A stretch of DNA of 64,000 nt from Circinella minor. Its lineage: Eukaryota > Mucoromycota > Mucoromycetes > Mucorales > Lichtheimiaceae. Below the pieces are notes generated by a model, which did no database searches, was not told the DNA's origin, and worked only from the letters and a program-made list of their open reading frames with translations. Where the stretch lies: NCBI GenBank assembly GCA_016758965.1, contig JAEPRB010000130.1, positions 1-64,000 on the forward strand. The letters run 5' to 3'. This document shows positions 47,422 through 60,200 of this stretch, in pieces (position 1 is the stretch's first letter; every line of letters starts with the position of its first letter). The position numbers were made by a program, and so were the translations under genes.

Positions 47422-49421
47422 GTATAGTAATTACCTTTACTATACAGCTACTATATCAAAGTAAGGTTGAAATCAGAGAGATGTTAAACTTAATCCGAGA
47501 GAAAAGAAAGAAAGATTTTTTGTAAACAGAGATCAAATTCTTATATTGTATAATCTTCATTTTCGTTGCCAAGCCCCTTCATGAAAACATTATTAATTCT
47601 ATGCGTGTCACATGCACATGCACATCCTCATATTTATTATTCTTATTGTTCTTGATAGCTATTATGCATGTTTTATTACTATTTTTTGTACCCTTATGAT
47701 TTGATTTTTCTCTTACTGATCAATAGCTTATTTAACGGTTTTCGTTATAAAAAATTGTCGTTACGTATACAATGTTATTGCATAAATATGGAAAGTAGTC
47801 ATCATGTTGTATAGCCAAGTGCTGTTGTTTCTTGGGACTTTACCCTTATTGTGTAACACATAATTAATTGTTGTATTTTTCTGAAGGGGCGCAATCCAGA
47901 CAATCACCTGTGATAAATGGTATACAGATTTCCTTTTCCCTAATATTTTAGTAAATTATATATGCTTTTTTCTCTTATGACAATATTTACGCTACAAAAT
48001 TACTGTACTCACTTGTTACAATTATAAAAATAGCAATAGGTAAGAAAAAAACATTATTTGGTGCAACATATTTTTCAATTTATTTGTTCTACAATTTTTT
48101 TTATACTACAAATAAAAGAGAAGTGGATATGATACGGAAGAAGTATGGAAAGATTTCATTTTATTTGCTATACATAGTAAATGACTTCTCTCTAAACGAG
48201 TTTCATATATTATTGTAGAACCGAAACATACGCATCGAACAAGTGCCATTACATAATAAAGTTTATTAAGCTTTTATATTTAGAGACCAGGATCATTATC
48301 ATGACCTTGGCAATATAAAGCTTATCCAAGACTGTAAAGTTCACGCAAGGCTTCTTTTTAAAAAACCCAGATCGAAATACTGAGCTTTGGGTTTTGGTAA
48401 CATAATTTGTTACATTAACCAAAACAGACAACGTGAGGTTACTCGAGCAAGACACTCAATATTTGAATGGTAAAGAGCTAACGATGAGACATGTGGGTGA
48501 GCACATCCAAGGCAATGAAGGGTAGTCAAAATTGGAATTCAAAATTATATTTAATTAGTGGATATCAGAAGTGGTCAGACAGCTTTTTTTTTTATAGAAA
48601 GTTGATACTCGCTTGTCAATTTGCTACTGTATATCAATTCTTGTGCTGAATAAAGTGTATAATTGGTAAGAAACATATCATGGACTGATTTCAGGTACGG
48701 AAAATGTGCTCCTTATTGTGCTTTAACGGGCGGGCAGAGTGCAGTAACATCTAAATAAACAAGCGGCTTTTTTTTATATATGTTATCTGTTATTGTTGCG
48801 TTCTTTGTTATTATTGGTGTGGGAATTCCCATTCCCTGACTACTGCTTTTGTGTCGTTTTTTCTCAGCTGTTGATTCCACGTTTCCAGTATAATAGAAAA
48901 TTGAAACTTGGGTTGATTCAATTTTCAATTGTAAAGTATGAAATATATTGTTTTCATTTTAAGTGAATATATGAATACTGTTATTATCATTTGTATTATG
49001 GGAAAGCTATTTGCGCCAAGAATATATAAAGAACTAAAGACATCTCAGCTCCCATAGAACAAAATCTACAATAGTGAAAAATACACACTACCAGACAACA
49101 AGAGTAAAATCATCGTCTGTCTCAGAACGAAACGGATGCGAGGTTTACCTGATACTATATTAGCTATTTTCTCAGGTGATCGTCACTGACTGATCAAATT
49201 TTGTATGCACTGGCTGCTTTCTTATTCAGGTGAGAATTGTTGTTGTAAAAATGTTGCTGCCAAACATAAGATATCAAACATATATAATCTTAACAGCCCT
49301 ATTCGGTCAGTCACGTATCTGAAGTATTGTAGACTACCCAAGTGCTCCAACATAACCTTCAGTCATTGATATCATGGACACCCTACTACATTCTGAGATT
49401 GGATTATCATATGACAAATAG

Positions 49422-49577
49422 AAAATAGTGCGACCAGCTTTAGTGCGAATTCTTCGAGAAAATGACCACTTGAGCCGTCTTCACGGTCAACTCGACGACG
49501 AAGAACTAGAGAAAGCAAATACTCCGCATCTCCTATCGCTTCCTTACTCACAAACAACTACTGTAAAGAATGCCTAA
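49422..49577 (+). other. Possible relic exon of an unknown gene
   Basis: After an AAATAG acceptor-like site the frame reads KIVRPALVRILREND and continues HLSRLHGQLDDEELEKA to a TAA at 49575-49577. The composition is protein-like, unlike its surroundings, but I find no start or upstream exon and no known family. It may be the last exon of a decayed gene. Confidence 0.25.
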
Positions 49578-50016
49578 GTTATTTTTTTTAATCTTTTCCT
49601 GTAGAACCTTTTGCCCTTTCTTTCCCCATTCTTTTCTTTATACTCTTCTTTGTACATCGCCCTCTCACTATATACGACACTTGTTTACCTTCTCTCTTCC
49701 CAAGGTTTCGAATAATGTGGTATCTTTATTATTTATTATACCTAATTTTACAATCCCTCATGTAACACGAGAAAGCAGCCATATTCTCATAGATACAGAT
49801 CACACACTCTTCCATTTCAGTAAATATAAATTTTAATCTACATAAAGAAACAAAAATCAGAAAAAGAATTAAGGCAGTGCCGTAGCGTTATGTAACAGGT
49901 GTGAACATCATCACGAGTTATCGCCATTTACCTTGACAATTATAAACTGCTAAAACGAAAAATAAATGTAGAAAATATTATGTACAAAACGATGACGGGG
50001 GAAAATTACGTACGTA

Positions 50017-52282
50017 CTAATACATATATATGCGTTTATATATATCAGGATGTTTCTTCAATATAAGCCGAATAACATCCTTTTGGCAAAAATATAAACA
50101 ATCCTGATTTAATACCACCCTTCGGAAATTATTTTTCCATGCGTTAATAATGGCATGTGCAATTTCTTCCGTTATCGGTACACGCCCAAATTCAAGATGA
50201 TGTAATCTGGGTAGGCCGTAATTAACCAATAGTAAAAATTCTCGAACCTCAAAATCCTTCAAGACACAAGCAACGATGAGTTTCCGTAGACTTTGGATAC
50301 GTGCAACAATTCTTAACATGGGCATGGTAAGATATTGACAATTAATGAGCCGAAGACATTTTAGACCATCATTATAAATATCATTGCGAGTCGCTGAACT
50401 ACCATTATTCTGATCATTATACCGTTCTTGTTGGTGATCCTGAATTTCCCTTCTATTATACATGTATGTCCCTTGTTGTATAGTTTCCAAGAATTGTGTA
50501 AACCCATTTTTAGACTGTGATTCAATGTTATCCAATTCGATTGTTTTAAGTTTTGGAAGTTCAGTTAAAGCAAAAGCCATCTCGCTCCATATTACATCAT
50601 CGAGCCTGTAGGTATCATCAAGCTGCTGGGGAGTATTTTGTAGACGAAGCATTTCCAATGCTGGACAATGGCGCAAAATTTCTGGAAGGTGTTGGTAAAA
50701 CGATGTACGCCCATCACAGATATGTAAATAAGCCATTGATTTTAATGTAAAGCTGGACAATGTTTGCCAGTGGATTTGCCTCGAATAAATACTGCTTTCA
50801 CTCATCATGAGGGACATAGAACGAAGTGTATTCTTACTTTTTTCTAGCCGAAAAGTCAATGGTAATGTGTTTTGAACACCAACAAGTTCCAAAGATCGTA
50901 ACCCACCCTTTGGTACAACGTGACACGCCGTTGTTGGATCAGATTCAAAACGTTTTGGAATCGTGCCGTCATCTTCATCAATTTCGTCACGTCTAGTAGC
51001 AATTTGTCGCTTTTTCACACGTAACCGGATATCTGCCAGGTTAGGACAATTTGCATCTATGATCGCCAGGATGTCAACATCGCGACGAAAGCACTCTAAT
51101 GCCAAATATCGGAGGTTGGTTGAAGCACGTAGAAATGGATGTAGAATGATCATGGGAACATACACGGAGGTGCCAATCTCCAGCCTTGTTAATAAAGCTG
51201 TTGACTCTGGAATCAATGCCTGACTTAGGTATTTTGGCTGATTATAATGAAAATGTCTGGTGCTGTTTTGTGCCCATCTTTCGCCATCATTTAATGCACA
51301 CACTTGAATATTAATTGATCTAAGTTTTGGTAAGACGAATAATATCTGATATAAAGCAATGCATGTGGACGTTGGTGCATAAATATCTAATCCAGTCAAC
51401 GTCCCGGCAACACATGGAAAGGCTGATTCCAAAAGGCTGGTGGCTTCTCTCGGGCTTAACCCTACAAACAATGATTCATCATTAATACGTATTATAAAAT
51501 AGATACTTTCATATGTGTCTTCATTCTTTGTCCCATTCCTCTTTTTCTATTATGACCATATATAGAGCAAACTTACTTTCAATATGTATTTCAAGTTTTT
51601 TTAAATTGGAGAATGGGTACGTTGTGAGCATCTTAATACTAGTCGTAGGGCCCCCAGAAACAAGTAGCTTATCGGTGAATTTAGCTACAAAAGAAAGTAC
51701 CGGTAATTTATGACTGATCTTCCATAATTTGTTATCAGAAATGGATATATTCTTCCACAAAGGTCCATAACCCATTAATTTTCGTCGCCAGGTACGACTA
51801 ACATTTATAAACTCTAATTTGTCACCTAGACAACACATAATGTTAACTTGATTGGCAATATTACACACAATTTCATAAGGGCATTGAGTCATATAATCAA
51901 TCCGCCTGTCAATTCTTGACTGTATTATATCACGCAGTTCTCGTAAAAGCAGTTGCTGGTCTGTTGATGATGATGGAACTGCATTAATCCCATTATCAAG
52001 CACAGAGAGTGCAATATATTGTTTTCCTTGACATGAATAAAGTTTTGCTGTTTTCAGATAGCCTAAAACATTTTCAGGTCTAGCTTTTATAAATTGTAAA
52101 GTTTCTTCTATTTCTTGACCAAGAGTTTTGTATTCCACTTTTTGTTGCCGTTGTTGTTTATAGCTTGTCATTGAAATCAGTTCGCCATTGTGAATCGATT
52201 GTTTTTGATGTTGCGTGGAAGAGTTCAATGAAATGTTTGTAATTGTTTTGTCAAGAAATTTCAGCTGATCTTCTAAATGCAT
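50017..52282 (-). CDS. TPR/F-box/LRR-like protein 1 (probable SCF substrate adaptor)
   Basis: Likely F-box adaptor that recruits targets to an SCF ubiquitin ligase; 716 aa. Two exons on the minus strand: 51577-52282 and 50017-51461. The N-terminus holds a TPR-like helical pair (LGYLKTAKLYSCQGKQYIAL) and then an F-box-like segment beginning RIDYMTQCPYEIVCNIANQV with a WRRKLMGYGPLW end (residues about 130-185). The remainder consists of degenerate leucine-rich repeats (LRSLELVGVQ, LKTIELDNIE, LKCLRLINCQYL, LHHLEFGRV). The start at 52282 is the first Met. It is about 43 bases longer in introns than its paralogue and lies 0.9 kb downstream of it on the same strand. The target is unknown. Confidence 0.85.
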
Positions 52283-53194
52283 CTCGTTTTAAATAGAGGT
52301 TGCCAAAAAGTAAATGGAAGGAAAGAACAAAGTTCGTTTCTCTGGAAACTATTTCTTTCTATTGTTACACAACGTCTAGTACAGTAATTATGCCCCCTTT
52401 CTTATTGTGGACAAGAGCGTTGGGTTTCCGACAGGCCATAACGGAAATGGCGGAAAGCTGTGGCGGAAAGCTTTTTCACTCAATTGATATGTTTATGGAA
52501 TTATGAAATAAGAAGTTTTATTAAAATATTAATAATAAAGAGAAGTAAAGAGAAAGTATATATTTATATTTAAATTATGAAAAAAGATATTCTAGGGTCT
52601 ATTTTACTTCTGCTGAGTGGGTCTCGTCTCATTGTCATCTCTAAAGTCTGCATAGATCACGCAACTGATAAATTTAGCTCTTATGCATTGACATTCGATG
52701 TCGGGCTTTAACCTTCAAAGGCAATATAGTGAACAACCCGCAATATTTATGTTGAAGCTGTTGTTTACTTGCGCAGCATCTCTATATCAATGCAAAACCA
52801 ATGTCTTTAAAAAACCATTATTACCATATCTGTGTTATTGTACTATATATTATAACGTTATAATAATAATAATAGTAAAAGATATGAAGCATTAAAAGTA
52901 TATATAAACCAAAGTACTTTTATTTAATATGATGTACCAAATTTATCTTTACTGATGCCCACTCTATAATGTTATATATTTCCGCCAGTTTCCGACTGTG
53001 GAAACCCTATAAACCATAGTTTCCGCCAGGTCGGAAACTGGTGGACAGATATACATGTAACACAGTTTTCCATCCTCGGATATCATTCCGGATACCATAA
53101 CTAATTAATGGCAGCAATATAATAAAATTCACAAAAAATAGGGTAGCAAATGGATATATACAAATATTTTATTTAGCACTTTTTGAAAAGATTC
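52283..53194. other. Intergenic region between the two F-box genes
   Basis: Promoter of F-box gene 1 and 3' flank of F-box gene 2. Its main content is a set of TTTCCGCC/GGCGGAAA inverted repeats at 52424-53041, listed separately. No gene seen. Confidence 0.55.
52424..53041. repeat. Inverted-repeat element with TTTCCGCC motifs
   Basis: The right part (52985-53041) is an inverted repeat by itself: CCAGTTTCCGAC..GGAAAC against GTTTCCGCCAGGTCGGAAACTGG read in reverse. The left part (52424-52472) carries GTTTCCGAC, CGGAAATGGCGGAAA and GTGGCGGAAAG, which match the reverse complement of the right end imperfectly. The whole may be a 618-bp non-autonomous transposon between the tandem paralogues, or two local hairpins. 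No target duplication was established. Confidence 0.45.
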
Positions 53195-55505
53195 TCACAT
53201 CACCGCAATGTTTATATAAACTGACCAGTTTCTCATAAACAGCTTCTTAATATCCTTTTTCCGTCCAAAATAATTGATATTATCAGTCAAAGTCAACTTT
53301 TTCTTTTTGTTACTATCGATTTTCCAGGTATGAATAATGTCACGGGCAATTAATTCCGTTATTGGTAAACCAGCACCACCAAGTTCAATATGGTGCAACC
53401 AAGGTGCATTACCAAGTAACGCGATTATTTGTCTAGTATCAGGTTCAGAAAAGGCTTCATCTTTTGGACAATGAAAAACGAATTGTTGCAAACTTTTGAT
53501 CCTCGTTATCAGCATCATGGTAGAAACATCAATATTCCTACAACTGATAAGCCCTAAATACTTTAAATCTGGTTTATAGTAGTGTTGAGCGATTAAATTT
53601 GATACACGATTCCCTTTTTCCAGTGCTGATAATAGCGTTCGAAAATCCATGGTCCCCATAAAAAGTGCTTCGAACTCCAGATTTGAAAGCTTAGGTAGTT
53701 GTCCAACTACATCGACTATATCATCCCATAAGACTGATTTGAATCGATTACCTCCACCATTTCTGTCAACATCACCTGACGGTGGCAATGATGCAGTTCG
53801 ATCACCTACCAAACGGAGGGATTCTAGTGCTGGGAAATAGATTGGAATAGATGTGAAGAATTGATAAAAAGCTTCACATCCATTAGTTATTTCAAGTGTT
53901 GTCATTCTAGGCATGACGTGCCAGGAAAAGAGTGGTTGCCAGTCAGAGAATGCTGTGCGAAGGCTATTGACATTCATTGACAGTGATATTGCTTGCAGTG
54001 TATTGCTGCTTATTTTAAGACGTTGAGATAGTGGTGTTATTGATTGGATATTATCCAGTTGAATAAATTGTAGTTCACCTGTTTTGGATAAAGGGGTTGA
54101 TTGCTTTTTTTTCGATATGACTGCTGTTGCTCCAATTTTTGTTGCTGCTACTCCTAACGTATTGTTCATCGATCGTAGTGCGTTTCTCATGAATCTACTA
54201 CGGTTATCCATTGTTTTTGTGCTAATTTTTCTTAGGTCAGGACAATTCTCACCAATGACAGATAATATATCTATCTCTTGGTCAAAACAATCCAGTGTTA
54301 AAAGTTGAAGATATGGTGACCGACGTAAGATTGATGTAATTGACTTTGTTTGGGATATTGACTGCCGTGTACAGAATTCAATTCTTGTTAGTTTCAGAAA
54401 ATCACCTTGACTTTTTTCATGATTGGATCTTTTTGTTACTGCTGCTGAACTATTATCGTTGTATTCGTCATCGCCTTTGTCAAAGTCCTCCTCTTCAATA
54501 AAAAACTGGTTGGCAAAAAGTCTGATAGATTTGAGCATTATAAAATTTTTTAGTAGCCACGATAATGAGATGGTGCAGGATGGTATTTGAAGATTGAGTT
54601 CAGTTAATGTCTGCGCGACACTTGGTAAAACTATATCAACATTCTCTTCAGTTTTACATGTGTCTGCATATGTATACATATTAAATATTAGTCAAAACCA
54701 AAGGTAGCTAACCTTATCACTTTCTTTGTTGGTATATACCGTCATCATGATCATGATGTTTATTATTACTGTATGACTTGCCTTTATAAATGATTTCAAG
54801 CGCCGTTAAATTAGTAAAAGAATAGGTCTTGAATAACAGGTTGATGTCGGTCCGAGTTTTATCAGCAATACGTAAACGCTGAACACGGTCTGACACTTTT
54901 GTTAGTGCAAAATGAAGTTTTTTGTTATCTGTGGCATTGTATATGTCGATATCGCGCCATAACCGCGGATATCCCAATAATTTCTGTCTCCATGAACGAC
55001 ATACCATCAAACACTCGATTTTGGTTATCGTTGGACAATGAATAGCAATCTGATCGATAATACAACAGACGACATCATAAGGACAGCGATTAATATAATC
55101 AATCCGGGTGTCAAATCGATACATTGCTGAATGTAGCTGCTGCTTAAATAGTAGCTCATTTGATGGTAAAACTACATTCCAATATCCTTGACGAATGATA
55201 GAAATAGCCTTGTGCAGGTCACCTTGGCATGAATAGAGCTTTGCTGCGTGTAAATATGCAGCTGGGTTGGAAGGATTGGATTTTATCTCATTTAAAGTTT
55301 CGTCTATTTCTTGGGCAAGAGTTTTATAATATACTGGTTCCTGTGTCAAGGTCTTACTATCATTATCATTATTATTAATTGTCATTGTCGTTGCTAAGGG
55401 TCTATTATCGTTGCTATGTAACTGTCTGGGTGGTAAATTAAATGAGATCTTGTTGATTACTTTGGCATGCAAAGTTAATGCGTCTTGTGGTGTTTTAAGT
55501 GACAT
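53195..55505 (-). CDS. TPR/F-box/LRR-like protein 2 (paralogue of the 50017 gene)
   Basis: Probable SCF substrate adaptor of 730 aa, tandem paralogue of the preceding gene. Exons on the minus strand: 54782-55505 and 53195-54663. The order is the same: TPR-like AAYLHAAKLYSCQGDLHKAI, F-box-like RIDYINRCPYDVVCCIIDQI with WRQKLLGYPRLWRD, then leucine-rich repeats (LKYLGLISCRNID, LSNLEFEALF, LHHIELGGAGLP). The intron sits at the identical position and phase as in F-box gene 1 but begins AAAG/GCAAGT, a GC-AG intron. An alternative GT donor 40 bases further (GACG/GTATAT) would add 14 residues of Ser/Asn/His that the paralogue lacks. I start at ATG 55505; the codons before it are TTG TCA. Confidence 0.83.
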
Positions 55506-57251
55506 TGACAAAATGTGTCAAACTTGTGTGATAAGAAAAAAAACGCGTCTTGGTTGACCCAAAATGTTTGATGCCCTATTTCCCACCCTTTTGTGTTTCA
55601 AAAAAAAAAGATTTCCTTTCCTGGCTTCAATGTATAATAGTCACGTGCGTACCTGGTAACTAGTTAATATCACAAACAATATTTAAATTATTTCATCCAC
55701 AAAAAGATGTGATACTATGTAAGAGACTCCTTTATTATGTTGTTGCCATAACTTATACTTATTTTTTTAAAGCAAGATCAAATTCAATAGCTATCTCGGG
55801 AAATCACCATAAACATAAAAAATAAAGAAAATAATATATTTTAATACGTAATACATCTTTATCGATTAATCCAATGAAAAAGTAGACCAGGCATATCTTG
55901 CCCTTTTTATTCCCAAGCCTACTTTTTTACTCTCTTTTGGCTGAAGTCATTTTTAAGGCGACTGAAATAATTATCATATATCTTGAGCTAACCTTTGAAA
56001 ACCTTTGATTCAATTTTAACCAAGTTTTTGAGAGTACTAATTAAAACCAGCGTGTCATCAATAATAGCACCCATGTTTGTAAACATTGTATACACCAGTT
56101 GATCCTTCTTATTTAATAAGCTTGCTAATGACTGTTATCGAACGATCCTATAATTTCTACAATAGGTTTTTGCCAAGTATTTCATGTCAAAGAATTGTTC
56201 TTGCGGGAATAAAAAACCTAGTACAAAGAACCCCCTCTACTGATACATAGGCCCCACATACGTCGTACAGAAAATGCTCCCCAAAATGAGGTTTTGCATA
56301 CGTACTTCAATTTTCATGTTTACTGAACAAAAATAAGAAAAGTACACCATAAGAGCAAGTGCAGTGGTGTGTAAACGCAACAAGCATTTCCTATAATGTA
56401 TATTTTTGGTAATGATAATAAAGTTTTGTGGAAGTAAATCGCCAAATTCTAGTATCCTAGAACAAGATAAAAAATATCAAAGCTTTCAATATTAATCCGC
56501 CATAATCCTTGACTATATCTATCAATATACTCATCGACATTTATACTTTAAGAGTTGTCGTAGTTATAGAGAGTGTTATATAATGCGCTTATGATTATCT
56601 CTACGATCTCCAATGAAATTAATTTCAAACTTGTGATGGAACTACAGTATCACGTCGTTTCATTCTTGAATAGTCTTCAATTCATCAAGGAGATGACTAA
56701 TAGTGAAATACAAAGGACGCTTTATCTTCACATCATTGAATACAGTACTTACAATACTTCCTCACGAATTATTCGAGAATACGTACAAGTAATTTATTTC
56801 TACGTAGTTCGACAGATTGTAATGCATTTCTTGTTTGCCAAAGTATATCAAAGTGTATATTTTTAATTCATTGTTCAGCAGAGAAACTTTCTAAAAATTG
56901 TTTGCATGAATAAATATATGAAAATGTATTAATATCGTTAATAATAATGATAAGACGATGTTTTCATTTCTGTTAAAAAAAATCAAGAAAAATATGCGCT
57001 ATTTATAAGTAATCATTGTAAAAATAAAAATATTTGCTATACTATAGGAATGACAAACAAACAAAAAGAAAAATAATAATGAGACGTGGATATATGTACA
57101 AAATAACGAAGCGAGGAAAAAAAGAAAAGAATAACGATATAACAAAAGACAGTAATTTGATTTCAAGGATGGGATGATAAATGTTTGGGAGTGGGCGAGT
57201 GGGTGTATTTATGATAAACTGCGAGAATGAATTTGACAAGAATGAGAGCTA
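55506..57251. other. Intergenic region between F-box gene 2 and the MAPKKK
   Basis: Promoter of F-box gene 2 and 3' flank of the kinase gene. At 56350-56369 there is TAAGAGCAAGTGCAGTGGTG, nearly the same as the terminal motif of the 24924-25375 element, but I did not find a matching second end. A frame at 56573-56866 has no recognisable domain. Confidence 0.5.
56350..56369. repeat. Solitary copy of the TAAGAGCA..TGCA element end
   Basis: Matches the ends of the 24924-25375 element at most positions (TAAGAGCACTTGCAGCGG there). Only one end is seen, so it would be a degraded copy or a chance match. Confidence 0.35.
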
Positions 57252-60200
57252 CTAGTCTTCTTGTTGTCGTTCACGTTCTTCAACTTCTTCAGATGCCCGA
57301 GCAATTGCATCAAGTATTGAATTTGACATGACTGAACGCTGACTATTTGCAGCAGAAGAGGTTCGACTAATCGGTGGTGATTCTGAATGTGATTCATGGC
57401 TGCCACTAAAATTGTGTGCATTTTTAGCTGCAATATCGCGAAAATAGGCTTGTGCTTGTTCACCATTAGTATGACTGTTTGCAATTCCTTCGATCGCCAA
57501 GCTATTAGGAATACTACGCACAAGAGGTCGTTCAAATGAATGAATTGAACCAATCGATCGTGCAACAGATGGTTCGGTATGATGAGGAAGTTGAGAGTGT
57601 TGCTGCTGTTGATTATAATGGTCACCACTAAAATAATCAGGACCTGGTGGTATGATGCCACTACCATCACCAGCACTTCCATTATTGAATGATTGTACAC
57701 CACCAGCTCCTCCAGACATTGATGCTGGTCCTGCTGCATAATCATAATCATATTCACCATTTTGTTCCATCATATCCTCCTGATGATAGTTTTCAAGGTA
57801 ATGAACAATCCATTGATGTGATAAAAGTTCGCTAGCTGTCGGTCGTTTCATTGGATTCCGAGTAAAACATTTTTTCAAAAAATCAATACCCTCACTTGAA
57901 AGTTGAGATACATCCGGTAATGGGGGATGACCAGTAACGACGTGATACATGACTGACCATTCGTTTTCAAGTGTACTCCATGGTCGACGACCTGTTGCCA
58001 TTTGAACAATACAACAACCAAGTGACCAAATATCCATAGATCCTTTTCGACCTGTGTCACCACCAGTGATCACTTCAGGTGCCTATATAATACAATATAT
58101 TAGGTAAGAGTTATATATGTTTACATAAACGTGGTAAGAAATGAGGGAAAAAAACTCACCATGTACATCGGCGTACCCGCTAAACTATTCACATTCATAT
58201 TCATTGTTGTTCTTCCCATCGTCTTTTGCCCCTTGGCAAGGATTTTGGCCGCACCAAAATCGGATAGTTTTAATTGACCTTGATAATCAATTAGAATATC
58301 TATAATTGACAAAAAAAAGAAAGGTTTAGTAAAGCAGATTTTCATACATGAATAAAAAATAAATAGTTAATATATTTATTATAAATCTAACTCACTATCT
58401 GGTTTGATGTCGCGATGAACAATGTTGTTTTCATGAAGATATTTTAATCCACTCAAAAGTTCAAATGCATATTTAACAATGTACACCTCGTCTTCAATTC
58501 TACCACCATGATCCAAAAGAGATCCCAAGCTTCCGTTTTCACAGTATTCCATAAATATATACACCTTGTCCCGATGAACTTCCTGTATAATAATAATAAA
58601 ATCAGTATACTTAAGACTTCGAATGACACAGCCCTGAACAAAAATAATATATAAAGTCCCAGCAACTTACCATTCCGAAATATTGGACAATGTTCGCATG
58701 ATTCAACATTTCCATCACCTTCATTTCTTCCTTGATTGCTTTATGTAGAGCCGACAATGAATTGGAATCCGGGAAACGAATTTCTTTGACCGCCATAACA
58801 GAAGATGTATCCAAATTAATAGCGAGATAAACAGATCCAAACGTGCCTGCACCGATAAATCTGCCCTGTTGCCATCGAAACGAAATATTGGATGAAGAAG
58901 GAGCCAAAAACACCAATGATTGATCTTCCGGCTTTTGATCATCCAATATCTTGCCGACAATCTTGCGTTCTTGTTCTTCCAAATTTCGTGCGTTTTCCAA
59001 TTCTCGGATCTTGCGCATCCATACATCCCGGATATATGTTACACCACCGGAAGCGGATGCCGTATCACTTGTGGCACCAAATGTAGATGATGTTGTAATG
59101 TTATCCTTGTCCATATCTCTTTTATTGTTGCTCGTCATGTATTGATTTCGTTTAGCAGTAACACCTCGTAATCGTTGTTGTTCTTCTTTGAGTTGAAGTT
59201 CATGGGTCCATCGAGTACCAAGGACATCAAAATGAGAGATTAACAATGCAATACAACGTGCCACTTTACTTTGTAACTTGGAAAATTCAGCTTCGTTCAA
59301 TGCCAAAATGTTAACACCACGTGTCATTAAATGACCAAACTCGAGTGCAGCAACAGCCCATCGGAATGTCTTTCGATCACTTGGAACACAATCATCTGTA
59401 ATGAAGCAAATCCAATCAATGGCCAGTCGTACTAATTTCAAATCCAATTGAAGTCGTACAGCTAATTCTAAGAACCGTGCGGCACGCATCCCAAAATCAC
59501 TTGCAAAACTAAAGCATTCTTCTACGAGTTCTTGACATGTCAAGTCACGTGTCTGATCACGGATTGTATTGACGCTGTTAATGGTTGAAACTGCTAATTT
59601 GTATACAGTCATTTTGATCTTGTAAAGCTCTCGATTAATTTTAGGTATATGCGCTCGATGTTCTTGTAAGATTTCAATTCCAGAATTTTGAACTGTTCGC
59701 CAGAAAAAGGCTTTGACAGAATGCAATGTCTTGGCATCGCCTGTTACAAGTCGTACTCGTTTTGGTTTGGTACCCAAGTTGATGAAAGATGTAGGAATTT
59801 GTGCTACTTCACCATTCCATATAATGTTTTGCCATGGTGTTAATACTAACACGTAATCTTCACACTGTTCTTGTGCTGATCCGGGTGTGCCTGGTGTTGA
59901 AGGTGCATCTCGATCACCAGCAAAACAAGTTCGTATCAATCGTCGTATTGCGTCTTCCCGACCATACATGGATGGTGATGCGATAATATATATACGTTCT
60001 TCTTCAAAGGTTCCAGTGTACACCAGAAAATGCCCAGTATCGGCCAAACAGTTCACTAATTTCTCGACAGAATTGGCATCAACCACATATTCAGCAGCAT
60101 TTTCAAATTGAGCAGTGAAAAATCTATATTGAAAAAGTTGCATAAATTTCTTAATCTGTTTTCTACTCCTTGTGGCAGTTGTTAATTAGAATGCATAAAC

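Larger units (their letters stand above)
47297..50016. other. Intergenic region between P450-C and F-box gene 1
   Basis: Contains the P450-C promoter (TATA-like TATAAAAA at 47414-47421 on the minus strand, 118 bases upstream of its ATG). Past that I see no intact gene. One coding-like piece lies at 49422-49577 (plus), listed separately. A minus-strand frame at 48713-48928 has no recognisable domain. Confidence 0.5.

Noticed and set aside
56573..56866. 97-codon plus-strand frame as a gene
   Set aside because: Codon composition follows AT-rich background, no domain, no splice partners, and no promoter context beyond the solitary repeat end upstream.
57209..57760. 183-codon minus-strand frame at the kinase 3' end
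   Set aside because: It is another frame of the MAPKKK C-terminal low-complexity coding sequence; the kinase frame is supported by motifs and splice phases.
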